Shown here: positions 48,569-60,062 of the stretch, piece after piece
How positions within the stretch are numbered: the first letter of the stretch is position 1
Layout: every line of letters begins with the position of its first letter
Origin: Macropodus opercularis
Lineage: Eukaryota > Chordata > Actinopteri > Anabantiformes > Osphronemidae
Reading direction: 5' to 3'
Length of the DNA stretch: 64,000 nucleotides
Assembly (NCBI GenBank): GCA_030770545.1
Contig: CM061090.1
Coordinates: forward strand, 12,839,501 to 12,903,500
The notes under the pieces: generated by a model
Told to the model about the DNA's origin: nothing
The model's input: only the letters and a program-made list of their open reading frames with translations
Databases searched by the model: none
Position numbers and translations under genes: made by a program

Positions 48569-49534
48569 ATGTATATAGATTACGTTTTCATATTCAGAAC
48601 TTGTTGCTACTCCAAACCAAAGGTGTCCACAGACACCTGAAGCCTATCATCAACACCTTCCTGTCTTGTTTCCTCCCTTTTCTCTCGCCGTCTCATGTCT
48701 ATACACAACGAGCCAGATGGAGCAGAGGTAGAGCAGTCACACGTTCGCTGTGAACCGTCACTGAATTTCATTTAGCCCCCAACTGTTAATCCAGTTTAAA
48801 AAAAACCCTTCACATCTCCAGTGAGCATTTTCTCCTCTGGCACTCACGGCCCGACCTTCTCATGATGTGCTGCGTGACCTGTAACTGCAGTATCTGCGTG
48901 GATGGACCGATGGCTAAAGCATTTAGCTGTTACAAGTGAAAATATGCGAGATGTAAAGAAAGTTACCTACTGCGCTGATTATGCTGCATCAACGCTTGAG
49001 TAATGACTCATCATAAAGCATTTTGATGTAGATTCATCTTTACAGCGACGTGCAACATGTCTGGTTGCAGACTCAGATTTTCTCCGCAATCAGCTGCTGA
49101 AATCCATCTGATTGCCATCACGCTTCACAACGCGGCTCCAGGAACAATGAATTCAAACGGGGTGTGACTGCACATACGCATGTTGAGGATCGCTGCGATT
49201 GTACGTCTTAAGGCGACTTTTGATCTGCAACTTTCATGCGAATGCGTCGTTTAAAGGTGCAACGGTCAGCAGGACTAAACTGAATGTGTCAACTGATGCT
49301 GCTGTGCTTCAGCCTTTAGTCTTTGAGCACAGTTGGTCAGTTTCCAAACGATACAGTCCCACCTGAGAAACATATTCCTACACTGGCCCCCGCATACTCA
49401 CTCAGACTGCCCAGCTGTTTGATGATGGCTGCCAGGGTGCTGTTGGTGACACACTCGAGTTCACTAGTCACCCCATCTGGCAGCGCCCCACGGCACAGGT
49501 GCCTGGGCTCGATGTTCCTCTTCACCAGCGGCAT
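41103..49534 (-). CDS. wasf3: WASF3 / WAVE3 actin nucleation-promoting factor (whole coding span, nine exons)
   Basis: Nine exons on the minus strand (49402-49534, 48397-48531, 46165-46318, 45923-46040, 44484-44528, 43364-43497, 42422-42712, 41388-41806, 41103-41260) join in consistent phase to 1587 nt, giving 528 residues plus stop; human WASF3 is 502. WAVE3 is a subunit of the WAVE regulatory complex and drives Arp2/3 actin branching downstream of Rac at lamellipodia. The order is a WAVE homology domain (1-170), a basic segment (170-210), a variable linker, a proline-rich region (348-440), a WH2 motif beginning MSDARSDLLAAIRRGIQLRKV (463-483), then the central helix and the acidic tail DENEWSD. 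Tyrosines matching human phospho-sites are kept: KFYTDP (Y151), PEYYIPP and AVEYSES. The start MPLVKRNIEPRHLC matches WASF3 almost exactly. REPVGNDVATILSRR separates it from WASF1 and WASF2. Fish have wasf3 duplicates; which one this is cannot be told. Confidence 0.95.
41388..41806 (-). CDS. wasf3: wasf3 exon 9: proline-rich region and start of WH2
   Basis: 419 nt after acceptor cactag. It encodes GQPSTIPEYYIPPAPPPPPP, then TIPSAQTAFDS, several polyproline runs (PPPPPANY, PPAAPPPPPPGAP), and SDARSDLLAAIRR, the first helix of the WH2 motif; the donor is AGAG/gtgagt. Polyproline runs bind profilin and SH3 proteins such as IRSp53 in this family. GC and CpG content is much higher here than in the flanking introns. 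Confidence 0.93.
42422..42712 (-). CDS. wasf3: wasf3 exon 8: variable linker
   Basis: 291 nt after acceptor ccaacag, starting SMASDSYPASPNHPS and ending DYRAGHG, with donor CACGG/gtacgt. Only the first dozen residues align readily with human (SHASDVTDYSYPATPNH). The remainder is Gln/Gly/Pro-rich and divergent, as expected of a disordered linker. Frame and phase agree with both neighbouring exons. Confidence 0.85.
43364..43497 (-). CDS. wasf3: wasf3 exon 7
   Basis: 134 nt encoding VRKARNRRQEWNVLAYDKEF, then RPDARLTPSPYHGMSSEGSL and SPDS, with acceptor ctgaag and donor AGCAG/gtactc. VRKARNRRQEWN is a WASF3 signature and completes the basic, phosphoinositide-binding segment. Confidence 0.94.
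44484..44528 (-). CDS. wasf3: wasf3 exon 6: 45-nt microexon in the basic region
   Basis: A 15-codon phase-0/phase-0 exon encoding EQQRQVEDPGREVKK, with acceptor ccatag and donor AAG/gtcagc. It matches human EQKRIDGTTREVKK at both ends and differs in the middle. Its small size and symmetric phase make skipping frame-neutral. Confidence 0.88.
45923..46040 (-). CDS. wasf3: wasf3 exon 5
   Basis: 118 nt after acceptor cactcag, encoding DDKRDALKFYTDPSYFFNLW and KEKMLQATEDKRKEKRRQK, ending in phase 0 with donor AAG/gtgcgg. It holds the conserved phospho-tyrosine at residue 151 and the start of the basic region. Confidence 0.94.
46165..46318 (-). CDS. wasf3: wasf3 exon 4
   Basis: The acceptor ctcccag precedes 154 nt encoding SLQDINMRKAFKSSTIQDQQ, then VVSRTSVPNPVVEMYHRCDK and PPPLNILSPY(R), with donor CAG/gtccgt. 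It closely follows human WASF3; the VVEMYHRC stretch is the main divergence (human VADIYNQS). Confidence 0.93.
46601..46640. repeat. Interrupted (AC)n microsatellite
   Basis: AC dinucleotides interrupted by two GACACACACA units, in the wasf3 intron before exon 4 reads out on the minus strand. Confidence 0.9.
48212..48280. repeat. Long (AC)n microsatellite in wasf3 intron
   Basis: An uninterrupted 69-nt AC array, read as GU repeats in wasf3 pre-mRNA, located 117 nt downstream of the exon 3 donor. It is the longest pure microsatellite in the window. Confidence 0.97.
48397..48531 (-). CDS. wasf3: wasf3 exon 3: WAVE homology helices
   Basis: The exon is 135 nt, a multiple of three, and encodes (S)RHAEDIFGELFNEANSF through VKVTQLDSTVEE with donor GAAG/gtacgg. 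Its acceptor is unusual: a (GT)15 array (48536-48565) runs directly into ccag, replacing a normal pyrimidine tract. A further (GT)-type array of 69 nt starts 117 nt past the donor. Its flanking phases would keep the frame if the exon were skipped. Confidence 0.93.
48536..48565. repeat. (AC)15 microsatellite abutting the wasf3 exon 3 splice acceptor
   Basis: A 30-nt array that in the sense direction is (GT)15 followed immediately by CCAG and exon 3, so it occupies the normal polypyrimidine-tract position. Confidence 0.97.
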
Positions 49535-49546
49535 GCTGCTCTAGAT
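49402..49546 (-). CDS. wasf3: wasf3 exon 2: start codon and N-terminal WAVE homology domain
   Basis: The exon begins after acceptor actcag with 12 nt of 5'UTR (ATCTAGAGCAGC), then ATG at 49534. It encodes 44 residues plus one base, starting MPLVKRNIEPRHLCRGALPD, and ends at a GTGAGT donor. Only one position differs conservatively (D20 for E) in the first 20 residues recalled for human WASF3. This segment helps bind Abi/HSPC300 in the WAVE complex. Confidence 0.93.
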
Positions 49547-52500
49547 CTGAGTTAACGGCAGAGAGGAAACAAAGTTTATGGTCAGTATCACTTGCCACAT
49601 TAAAGGCTCTATATGATCTGATGCTATGTTGGCGACAGGACGCTGCAGAATGTGGCCCGGCATTCGTTTCCAAGCTGAGCGTCAGTGTTTTAAATCCCAG
49701 CAGAAAAAAACACGAGCGTTAAGAGCAATTCAAAATCAACCGCAGCCTGGAGATTAGAAAGAAAGGAGGAGGCTGAGGAGAAACGGGCTGGTGCTCAGCT
49801 GCGAGTACTGAGGGAGACGTCATGTCCACTGTGGGGTTCAGGCGCTCGTCAAACTGCTTAACGTCAGCGTGGCTAAGATGAGCCAGGAGCCAAACGAGCT
49901 GGAAAGAAGTTTCTAAACGGTTCTGCAAGCAGGAAAAAAAATTAAACACCAGGGACAGGGGGGAGGCAGGAAGCCAGAGAGTGACGGGGAGAGTGTGTGA
50001 AAGGCCCACAGGGAAGGAAACTACTGTCCATTTAAATCCCACAAACATGTACACAATCACTTTTACACTTCTCTGTGGTTTGGGTAACACGTTTTACCCT
50101 TTGTGAGGAAACTGCTTGGCTCTTCTAAGTTTCAAGAGAACTCTCTCTATGTGGGACACGCTCGTTATTTTTGGACCGTGACTTTTTTTTTGTTAAGTGT
50201 GTAACAGAATGTGTCAAAGTGTCTCGTGCGCCTCTGAATTTAAAGCGTGCATGCGACTCCTCGGTGTGCGTGTGTCCTCACAGTGCGCACGTGAAAGAGC
50301 GAAGAGAGAGTGTGTGTGTGTTTGTGTGTGTGCATGCGTGTTCTCAGGTCAACGTGTTGGAAACACGCCAGTGCCTCACTCTCTCCCACGCTTGTAATAG
50401 AATCACTGGCACCATTAATATTAGCGAGCAATGAAGCCAAGGCGACACAAGATTAGAAGTGTGAGCGCCGTTAGGAGCAGACTCTTGATGCTAACAGACA
50501 AGCTAATGTCTATCCTAACGTTGATTCTGCAGATAGGCACTAATTGTTGTGCCATCACATGCTCTTTAATTTGTTTGTCCAGGCTGATCCACACACGCCA
50601 GCTTCGATGAAACCTGACTAGTGTGTCCTCGTTACGTCTCCCTCTCCCCCTTGCGCTCTCCTGCTCTCCCACCCTCTAATAGCTTCTGACATTCAATTAC
50701 ACAAACCACCTCAGATCGTGCCGGCTTGTCTTAAAGCGGCGCGCTCCTCAGCGTCTGCATGGTCTTGTGCTCCGAGACAAAAATCGAGCCATTCTTCCAG
50801 CTGTTGTAAATAATCTAACACCTGGCTGATTAATAATGTGCCACCCCTTCATCCTCCGTCACTGCTCTTCATCACTTCATCCCTCTCCATTCATGCGTTT
50901 GTGTTTTCTTTTTTCTATATTCTCACTCTGCCTGGTTTCATTAATAAATCAGTTGTACTGGATACATTAGCTCGTCTTCTGGCTGTGTCTAACACAGATG
51001 CTTGTGTTTTTGTCTGTGAGTGGCGCTCAAAGCAAGACGACGATCCCTCACACTGACATCAGTTCAATCCAGAAGCCCTGACTGTCCTCAGGTCAGCCAC
51101 AGAGCAAGTACAAGAAATAATGCTGAAAGGTACAAAACACTGGCATCAGAATAAACAGTGACAGTAGTGTCAGATGCTCACTAAGTCAGATTAGGTGAGC
51201 GAAAGCTGACCGTCGGACCTTTACGGCTTCGTAAAGCTCTTTGGCCAAAGCGATCAGGTCAAGGGTCGTTCATCACCATGACATCACGTGCCTTGCTTTT
51301 CATGTTCATCATATTCTACTCACAAACCAGGGATTATTCATATAGGTTTGTTGAGCTACAGGAGAACATGACCTGGACATATAATATAGCTCTGTGAGTG
51401 TCATACTTACTTAAGACTTTTCTAGACCACGGGACACAGAAAAGAGGAGAATAGTACTAAGATGACAAAGAAAAAGCAGGAGAGAAGCAAAAAGTGTGTC
51501 GTGGAGCCATGGGGACGTTGTCATGGCAACGTGCTGAGGAATCGACTCCGCAACTCTGAAAATATTCTGAGAAAGAAACTGAGAAGAGGAAAAGGGGTTT
51601 ATGTAGCGTTAAGCAAAGGAGGGGGGGCACAAAGAAGTAGGAACTTTAAATTATGAGCAAGGACTCCAGTAGATTTATCACAGTCTAGCACCTGCACTTG
51701 TACAGCACGTGAGGCTTTAGCAGTGCTGAAATAGTGACAGTGATGCCCAGTGGTTTGGAAAATCACACTCTGGAAGGCTGAGCATCAGAAGTTCATGATA
51801 AAGTAAAACTGACGTAGAAGAAAAAAGCACAGTTGGATGAATCATCCCATTAGAGTCAAGATGTTCGATCCAGGAAAGATTCACACTGGTTGGGAGGAGC
51901 TAAGGAGGCCTATACCTTTGCTCCTGAAAGACCTAAGCTTCTTGCCTCCCCTGTCCTGTTTCATCAACTTTGTTTGTCTACACATAGCTGTTAGCTGTTT
52001 AGCCAAACCTATGCAAAATTACGCTGCAGCTTCTTCCGTCTCGGCTCCAGTGTCAGAGTCTGTGCAGGGTGTGGCTGCTGCGTGGTTTTCTGTCACTATT
52101 CAACCTAATCATTTCAAAGTTTTTCAAAGCGGCAGAAAGATGAAGTTACTCATAAAAAAAAGAGCTTGTGAACAGTCATCAGGTATCCAGCGGCTCCGTT
52201 CGCTACCACCCACTGCAGGTAGGTCCAAAGAGTCTTGGCAGCCATGGCTGTTTGTCACCCCTGGGTCTCCTCTATCACCTCTCCCCACTCTCTCACATCC
52301 TCCCCCCGTCATCACTGCCTTTTAAATGCTCTGGGTTTAATTACAGTGGTAATCAGATAAGACGTATCCGTCTAATCCAAATCTGACTGCAGCCAGTTTG
52401 GGTGGAGGTGCCAAACCCCCAACGAGGATGCTGCATCCAAACAGGGAGAAAACGGTTTCATCTAGTGTCAGATTCAGGTCTAGGACGCAGGTTTAAGTCA

Positions 52501-55500
52501 AATAATTCATGACATTTCATATAAATCACAGGTGGATGTTTTTAGGCAGACGGGTAAAGAGGAGATGCTATTAATTACAGCGCTTACCCCAACTCATCAT
52601 TCCTCCAGGCGCCCAGGCAAGTATCAGCTAATGCTATTACCGCTCCGTCTGCTGTGCTGCATGCACACAAACACGCAATCAGCAACACACTCGCAGAAAC
52701 GCACACCTCCCCAACTGTGCGATGCCGAGCCGAGTGTGCCACAGCCTGCGCTAAGGAATGTTAGCAGCCTCCACCCCGTCGCACGGCTCTCCTGCTCCAT
52801 AGGAGGCGTCTGTATAATAACGGCTAATTAGTTTTCTGCAGTAACTAATGGAAATGACAAGCCCTGATGATATAATTAGATGGTACCGCACCCGTATCCC
52901 CACTAATGTTGGCCTATACTCCCAGGGCCTATAGACAATCTGCTGTGTGGTAAGGCTAACGTGATAAATGTGAACTGGAGCACAAACACCTCTGATCACC
53001 TCTGACAAAGGGGCCACACACTCTACAGTGACTGACACCCTGTGAGCTCGAGCCCTCAATTCAATGGAAGAGCTCGATTTGCCTCGTTTTACCGATACAC
53101 AACTCCCGTAAGATGGGGTCTGCAACTGTCTGACTGTGGCAGAAAAAGCCACTTGAATATTCAAAGGTGACAATTTGTTACCGGATAAACTTGACTGTAA
53201 CGTCCGTTGGCTGACAGTCAGAGGGGATAAAAACAGGAAATCAAGCCAACACTCTGAAACAAAGCTAATGTTTTATTCCGAATCGGGATTACTCCCGTTT
53301 TGCTCTGCAGGCCCAGGAAGCTCCAGTTGGTCACGCGCCAAACGTCAGCTAACAAAAGACGTCAAGCAGAACAAAGCAGGAAAACACCAGGAGATCTGAG
53401 CTACAGTACCAAGAAAATACAGTTTCTAAGGAAGCAGCTTTGTTTTATTTAATGTAACCAACACGCAGAAAAACCGGTTCTGTTTGTTTGTACTCAAATC
53501 AGACGAAGGAGTAATCGTAATTTTAACTGCAGAAACCGGTTTCATCTCCAGCCCAACCCCCCACACGATGCCTCTCACCTCCTTCTGGCCTCCTTTCTCC
53601 TCCATCCTAAACTCCCTACATCCCTCACGCCCCCTCCCCGTTCCCACTTCCATCTCTTTGAAGTCTGTATATGTTGATGCTCTTGGGTGAGAAGCCACTG
53701 TACAAAATGATCACAATTACGATGGAACTTCACCCGTTTTTGCACTAATCCTCGCTAAAAACAAACGATTTCAGGCCTGCCTTCCACTTCCTCTCCATCG
53801 CCTTCTTGCTTTATTCTCAGAAGTGGCTGCAAGCTCTGTAGTGTTGTCATGGTTTCTTTGGAGGCAGTCTCTTTTTTGTGTTGGCAGGAAAAACGAAATG
53901 ACCAGAGCAGCAGTGGAAGAAGAGTGGTCTTCATGTCTCTCTATAGTTGTGTGTTAAAATCAGGTTCAGTTGTGATTCGAGTATTCGTTACACCAGTCTG
54001 TCCTCTGTGTGTGTGTCTGTCTACGGTACATTCACATGCAAATGGTGTGGTATAGTAAATTTACTAACTCCAAATTGTGACCAGACAAAACTATTTACAG
54101 TAAAACTTGTGTGATTCTCTACACAGAGCTGGAATTTTATCTTTATTACAAATTAAATCTTTATTAGAAAAACAGCAAACAAATCAGCAAAAAAGAGCAG
54201 CTACCAGTTTGTTCTTTGTCCTGCGCTAATGTGGCCAGTAAACAGGTCAGTCACAGAAGGAATGCAGTGTTTCTGAGCTGCTCTACAGACCCTCCACTGT
54301 GTGTGCCCCTCTGTCACAATTAAATGTGTCAGCCTCAGCATTATTGCAACAAGTCATCCGGCAAAACCACGTGACTACACACTCACTAAACTGGGTGTAC
54401 TGGTGTGGCGTACTGGCCACTGGAGCCTGAGCTCTGGGATGAAGGTGGGTAAAAACAGGTCACATTGACCCTGGGATGTGAAGTGTCCCAGTTTTGCTCC
54501 ATCTAAAGGAACCAAATCTGTTCCACTGTCCTGCTCTCTGTAGTGTGACCCACCACGGACCAGCGAGCCAGAGGCTGCAGTCTGGAATTCACTGGCATCA
54601 CACTACACAATACCTGGTTCATATATAGAATTCACACCTACATCTACCTCATTTAGCGATGCAAATAATGGATCTTATCTTATCATCTGTTGTCCCATGG
54701 ACAGTGAAGAAACCATGTACACCAATAATAGCATCATGTTATTAGAGTGGTCCTGCCAGCTTCCACTTGTTTCCCTCCATTAAATATGCCAGTTAACACA
54801 ATACACACACTGTCAGAGGTCCCACATTTGCAGAATCAGCAAAGTCCATCATTAAAAGCACCAGCAACAATCCAACGGTTCCCCTAGCAACCAAACACTG
54901 CCCTTAGCAACCACCGCCGTGCTGTTGCAGCCTTATCGATCACCTCAGCAAAGAACGAGCCTAGAATTCGCTGAATAATGTTGAGTTAATGGAAGAAATA
55001 ATGGATGACGACGTGGACGTTGACAGAAGGAATCGGTGTGAAATCCTTCTCATAAAGTAGCTTTAAAAAGTCGTTTTGGCTCTAGGTGAAAGAACGTTTC
55101 CCCTTCCTGTCAGTACCTGAAGGGTTGCAATGCAGAAGTAAGCGTGAGATAGATGGAGTCTGACAGAGCAGCCAGCAGTGGAGGTCACGCTAAAGGAATA
55201 TCAGCAGTGAGGAAGCTAGAAGGAAGGAATGGACCCGATCGAGGTGAAGCGCTGCCATAAGACTTTGGTGTGAACTGCCTGTGAATTTATGGTTCTCATG
55301 GCGATTTAAGGGACGTTTACCTGTGGTATTCTCACTGCATGGATAGTGATTTTCAGCCAGTGCTGAAGGGTGAGGGTGAGTTTAACCTTTGACCTCATCA
55401 GTGGACAGGCGATAAACTTTATTTAACCAAGGTTTAAGTTGCCTAGTTGTTTTATTTTTTTAATGCCTTTTAATAAAAGCACAAAGGGCCTTGTGCCATG

Positions 55501-57517
55501 TTTCAATAGAACAAAGCATATGATGGACAGATCCTATTCAGAATGCTGAGTGGTTACACAGACTAAGCATAGGCCCAGAGTAGATCTCTGAGTGGCCACA
55601 TCACTCATCCTGAGTGCACCTTGAAGAGGCTGCAGTGAATTAATTCTTCCGCGTTAATTCAAACCACTGGCCACAGTGAGACGCGATGTAAAGACAATGT
55701 GTTTGAGGGGGGGCGAAAAAAAAAAGAGAGGAAGGCAGGGATGCGTTTAAATAACACCATCAGCGTCCACTTCCTTCCACCTGGAAGTGTTTAAACCAGC
55801 CAGATCTGGTACGAAGATGAGGCCGAGGATTAGGAACAGAACACGGATAGCATGTCCATAAGAGGAAACGCATCTGGTGGAGGGATCACATGTACAGTAC
55901 GCTACAGAGAGACGAGGGGAGACTGAACTACTACAGATAAACCGAAGACAGTGGGGGAGAGGAAGCACGAGGGCCGGCTAGTAAACAACCTTAAGTTGTG
56001 AGCATGGATCACTAAACTGAAAGAACAAATTAAGTCATCTGCGCACAAGGATTACTTCACTCATGCTCTCTCAGTCTTCCCCACTTTGGAAGCTTAAAGT
56101 CACACACTTTGCAAAAGTCTGTTCTAAGGCTTAACTTAAGGTCCTCGTATAACTATAACTTCAACTTTTTTGAAAAGCATCAGCACTTGTTATCACTTCT
56201 GTATAATAAACAATCTCCGTGGGGGTTTGTTTATCTCCAAAGCTACTGAACTCATCTCCAACCTGCCCCGTTGTGACACTAAGCCCAAAGAATCACGACT
56301 GCGTTGTCGTTGCTCCCTGGAGTTACTGTGTTTAAATGTGTGTAACCTGTAGTTCCACACCTGTGTGTGTGTGTGTGTGTCCGTAAGCGTTTATGCTCAT
56401 TTAGCGCCATCCTTCCAAGACCACTTGCTTATGTAAGACATCGGCCCAACCTTGTCTGAGCACCATCTCTCATGAATACAACTCTAGTGTGTGGCAGACT
56501 CGCACAGACAGACACAAAGAAAAGCTCTTATCTAATCACACTTCAGCCAGGCTGGAATGCAGACTTCTCTCACATTGACCGGGGTGGTCACCTTAGAAGT
56601 CTGCATGTATGAAGTCCTGTCCATCCAGTTATAATATATGTTGCACTGCCAGAAGGAACAATACCGAGAGGCCAAACATGTCATCTCAGTGTTTAGTACA
56701 TTAACACATGGGGCTGTGCCTCGTAGGGCCCTGATGCCCTTATGAACATCATTCTGACTGGAGCTCAGCCGAGAAGAGACAACACGAAATGCTTACTGTA
56801 GTTATTTCTTGCAATAGCCTGCTACTGTGGTGTGGTGACATATGTGGAGTGTGTATATTACTGCCCACTATTACAGCAGAACCTGACCCCTGCACTTTAA
56901 ACTATTATGCAGGTACAATATTCCACTCGGGCACAGTTGTAGGATCAGCAACAGGAGCATCAGGAGCCTTGCAAACACTGATGATATTTGACGTCCATTG
57001 AAAATAATAATTAAGTCAAATAAAATACAGTATATGAAAATGGCTTTGGACCCAATCTGAGTGGTCCCTTAACCAGATTCCCTTGGAAAACGGTGCTATT
57101 TCAGGATCCCTGGCCGCGACTAATCCTCTGCACACCTCAGGTATAAGCCCGACTGCTCTTTAGTCGCCACTGAGCCACAAGCTCGTTTGCTGCCAAAGCC
57201 TATGACACATTCAACCAACCGGTGACATTTTGTAGCGGGCGTAACGCAGAGGAGAGAGACACCTGACCAGCGCGTAAAAGACGACGGTCATGAATACAGA
57301 GAGGAAAGAAGGGGATAAAAAAACGAGGACACCAGGCGTCAATGCTGTGGATGAATAAAGGTTCTAATTGTGATTCCACTCCGCAAGTGCGGGTTTGTAT
57401 TCTGTTTTCTACGCAATAACAATAACAAACGCGCCCTGCCTCCCTGTACGCGCTCCCACAGGACGCATGTGTCCACAACGCACTGTCAAATCCAGTTTAA
57501 AATACGCTCGGACTCAC
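49547..57517 (-). other. wasf3 intron 1
   Basis: About 8 kb between the noncoding first exon (donor at 57517-57512) and the coding exon acceptor at 49547. No exon or transposon is recognised. Short GT arrays occur near 50306-50332 and 56362-56380. The blocks 50690-50840 and 52800-53010 are repeat-free and rich in ATTA/TAAT-type motifs, so they are candidate intronic enhancers. Open frames here, including one of 162 codons at 51837-52325 on the plus strand, resemble no protein I know. Confidence 0.55.
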
Positions 57518-57860
57518 CTGGCTGCGGTAGCGCCCGTCGCTCGGTAGAAAAAAACGATTTTCTCCAAACCTCCTTCTCTGCTCCTCATTTCACATCGTCC
57601 ATGTTCGCAGCTCGGAGGACGTGGATGGATGTATGGATGGAGGAAGGGAGGGAAGGAAGAATGGATAGATAGAGAGAGAGACGGAGGGAGAGAGAGAGAG
57701 AGAGGAAGAGGGGGACAGAGGCGGAAGCCTTTGAAGTCAGGAAATCTGGGTCCCTGCTCGCGACCCAGCTGCATGGATTGGATTTATGTCGTTTCCAAGG
57801 CAGCGTCCGTCGATCTGACGAGCATCAAGCCGCAGCCGCACAGAAGCCACTTCCGATCTG
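57180..57860 (-). promoter_or_regulatory. GC-rich promoter region of wasf3
   Basis: CpG frequency rises across about 57.2-57.85 kb relative to both flanks and surrounds the predicted first-exon donor. A GA/TC-rich tract lies at 57640-57720. No TATA box is apparent at a fixed position. Confidence 0.5.
57518..57790 (-). other. wasf3: Predicted noncoding first exon of wasf3 (5'UTR)
   Basis: On the minus strand the sequence CTACCGCAGCCAG is followed by a consensus donor gtgagt at 57517-57512, with GC-rich DNA upstream. The first exon recalled for mammalian WASF3 is also noncoding. The 5' limit is a guess; a (TC)-rich tract (57661-57719 as GA on plus) would lie inside it or just at the promoter. 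The exon would splice to the acceptor at 49547, 12 nt before the start codon. Confidence 0.5.
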
Positions 57861-58036
57861 AATTTCAAAGTAAAGGTCTTGGATTACTAACATACATTTA
57901 CATTAAAATAACATGAATAAAGTTATGCAATTAAAATAATTGTATATGCGTTGTTGATTTCAGAACCTTTTCATTTGGGCAACAGTGAAATCATAACCCC
58001 ACAACTGCTAAATAACAGTCTTTTTAAATTAGATGG

Positions 58037-58148
58037 ATACATAACATCAGTTGTCTGTGGAGATTCTCAGTCATCCAGGTGAAGTTGTCTGAAAGTTGAG
58101 TCATGGCAACTGGACGTCTTTTCTACGAAACATACATAACATCAGTTG
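58037..58148. mobile_element. Short insertion flanked by a 17-bp direct repeat (retroposed fragment)
   Basis: The sequence ATACATAACATCAGTTG occurs at 58037-58053 and again at 58132-58148, enclosing a 78-bp insert with GAGATTCTCAGTCATCCAGG and a GAGTCATGGCAACTGGACGT core. I recall this core as a common dispersed sequence in fish genomes. The flanking duplication looks like a target-site duplication from target-primed retroposition. The family name is not known to me. Confidence 0.65.
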
Positions 58149-60062
58149 CACATTTAGCTGTGTTGTCGCTGTTATTTAAATGCAGTAAGTAAATAAATAA
58201 ATTACACAAAAACACTCAATGCCAACTAATAATGACAAGGTATTGTCGGATCTGGGTCTTCAAACACAATAAATAAATCAGATTGTATAATACACAATTA
58301 TAATATACGCGAGGGGATTAGAAATCCTTGGTTATGTTAGGTTTCATTAGCTTATTTGCAACCACGTAATATCTATGAGAGTACGCCAAACAACAGAAGC
58401 ACCTGTAGAACAGTGCAATGTTTTAACGTCCAATACTTTAAGGTTCAATGAAACGTGCACTGATTTGTTTGTATCCCATACTTACACATTATAAGCTCAT
58501 CCACCTCGTAGTTTCCTATCCAGCACATCACAGATCAGCAGTTCTGCTTTGGAGCCCATGTAACATTACGGACACAAAGCCATCACGCTGCAGAGAAGCG
58601 CCTCCAAAAAGCCACAGGCCTGTCACTGTGCACGGTTACACTGCTGTAAAATTGTCGGGAATGACTTTATGCTGCACAACAAACGCCTAAACACCGGAAC
58701 TTCCCGTGAAACCTTTCGCCAGAGTGACGCGGCTGTCGTCTGAAAAACCAGTGGGATGCAGCAAATTTCCGTAACGGCGCATGCCTGTCCGAAACTCTCC
58801 GATGTTCACCGGTGACACACGAAGCCACCACCCACTCCGCCGACCAGCACGAAGCACGAAACGTTTTGTAAATAACAGATAATTTGTTAAAAAATATTAA
58901 TAATTAAAAATAATCCATACTCTCCGTTTAATTTTACGTGCAGTGTGTTATCTTAAGGGTGAATCTGTAAAACTGCATTTAAGACATTCTGATAAATGAT
59001 AACCATTTTATCTTATATCTTATTTACCATACGTAGACACATTTCATTTGAGTGCAAACATAACTAGCATGTTTATTTAGTTACAGTTTTTTTGGTGGAC
59101 GGACTTTGACTAAAAACTAAAAGGATCTGCTTATTTAGTGTGGAAAGGTGGGAGGAGAGAACTGTCCGTGAAGGCACCACACATGACAGCAATGCAGCCG
59201 TGACCAAGCTCTGTAAACATGTATGAGGCCAACGTATGCATGAAACACCTTTCGGTCTACTAACATCTTGTGGAGAATAAAACCTGACACAGTGGCGGGT
59301 TGAATTAATTAAGTACTCGCTGCTTTTCCCTGCGCCACCAGTGAGCGACGCTGTTGCCTTAAACCGGAGATTAACACGTGCTACGGGTTGTGGCGCCTCA
59401 AGGTTCGTCGCTGTCTGTGGTGCTGATTCAAACCACAGTAACAACTTCTGGAGGCGTGTGTCGCTGTCCGCGGTGCTGACGTCTTTATTTGCCCATCCTC
59501 TACTACGTTTACAATCAGCGTAGGTACGACCTTGCTACTTTCTCCATTTGGATTTATTTATGAATGTAATTCAACGTGAAATCACGGAAGATGATGAGGC
59601 CATCAAGAAGGAAAAGCTCATTCCTGTGCTTCACGGCTACTCCAGCTCTCAGCGGGCTTGTTTGACATTTTCACATTAGTATGCTACGCCACTTCTGGCT
59701 TATTTACCGCTGCAGTGTGGCACTTAGTTGGATCCAACCTGTGTCCCCTGTAGTGCCGCTAAAATGAATGGTGTGACAGGGGTTTTGAGGGGCGAAGAGA
59801 GGACGAGCTACAGTTTGCAGCATGTTTGCCGTTCACATTTCTGTGGCTCTATGAACAGAGTCACTCATATGAGCTGCAACACCTTGATGACTCAGAAGAG
59901 CAGAGATGTAATTTTTAATTTGGCATGAAGATTTTTCATTGCTGTCGAGCGCCGCTCTGTGGTCATATGTGGTATAACAAGCAGCTCCTATAAATGTTGT
60001 GTGAGAGACCTAAAATCACGATGCTGGCACTGATTCACAGATGGGGTAAGGATGAGAAGTGT
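58149..60062. other. Upstream intergenic DNA beyond the wasf3 promoter
   Basis: No gene recognised. CpG-richer patches occur at 58680-58870 and 59330-59530. As I recall, CDK8 lies upstream of WASF3 in human, so its 3' end could be expected on the minus strand to the right, but no CDK8 exon was recognised. Confidence 0.4.

Noticed and set aside
51837..52325. 162-codon plus-strand frame in wasf3 intron 1
   Set aside because: No family resemblance, no splice context and no paired promoter. A frame of this length is within chance expectation for six frames over 64 kb.
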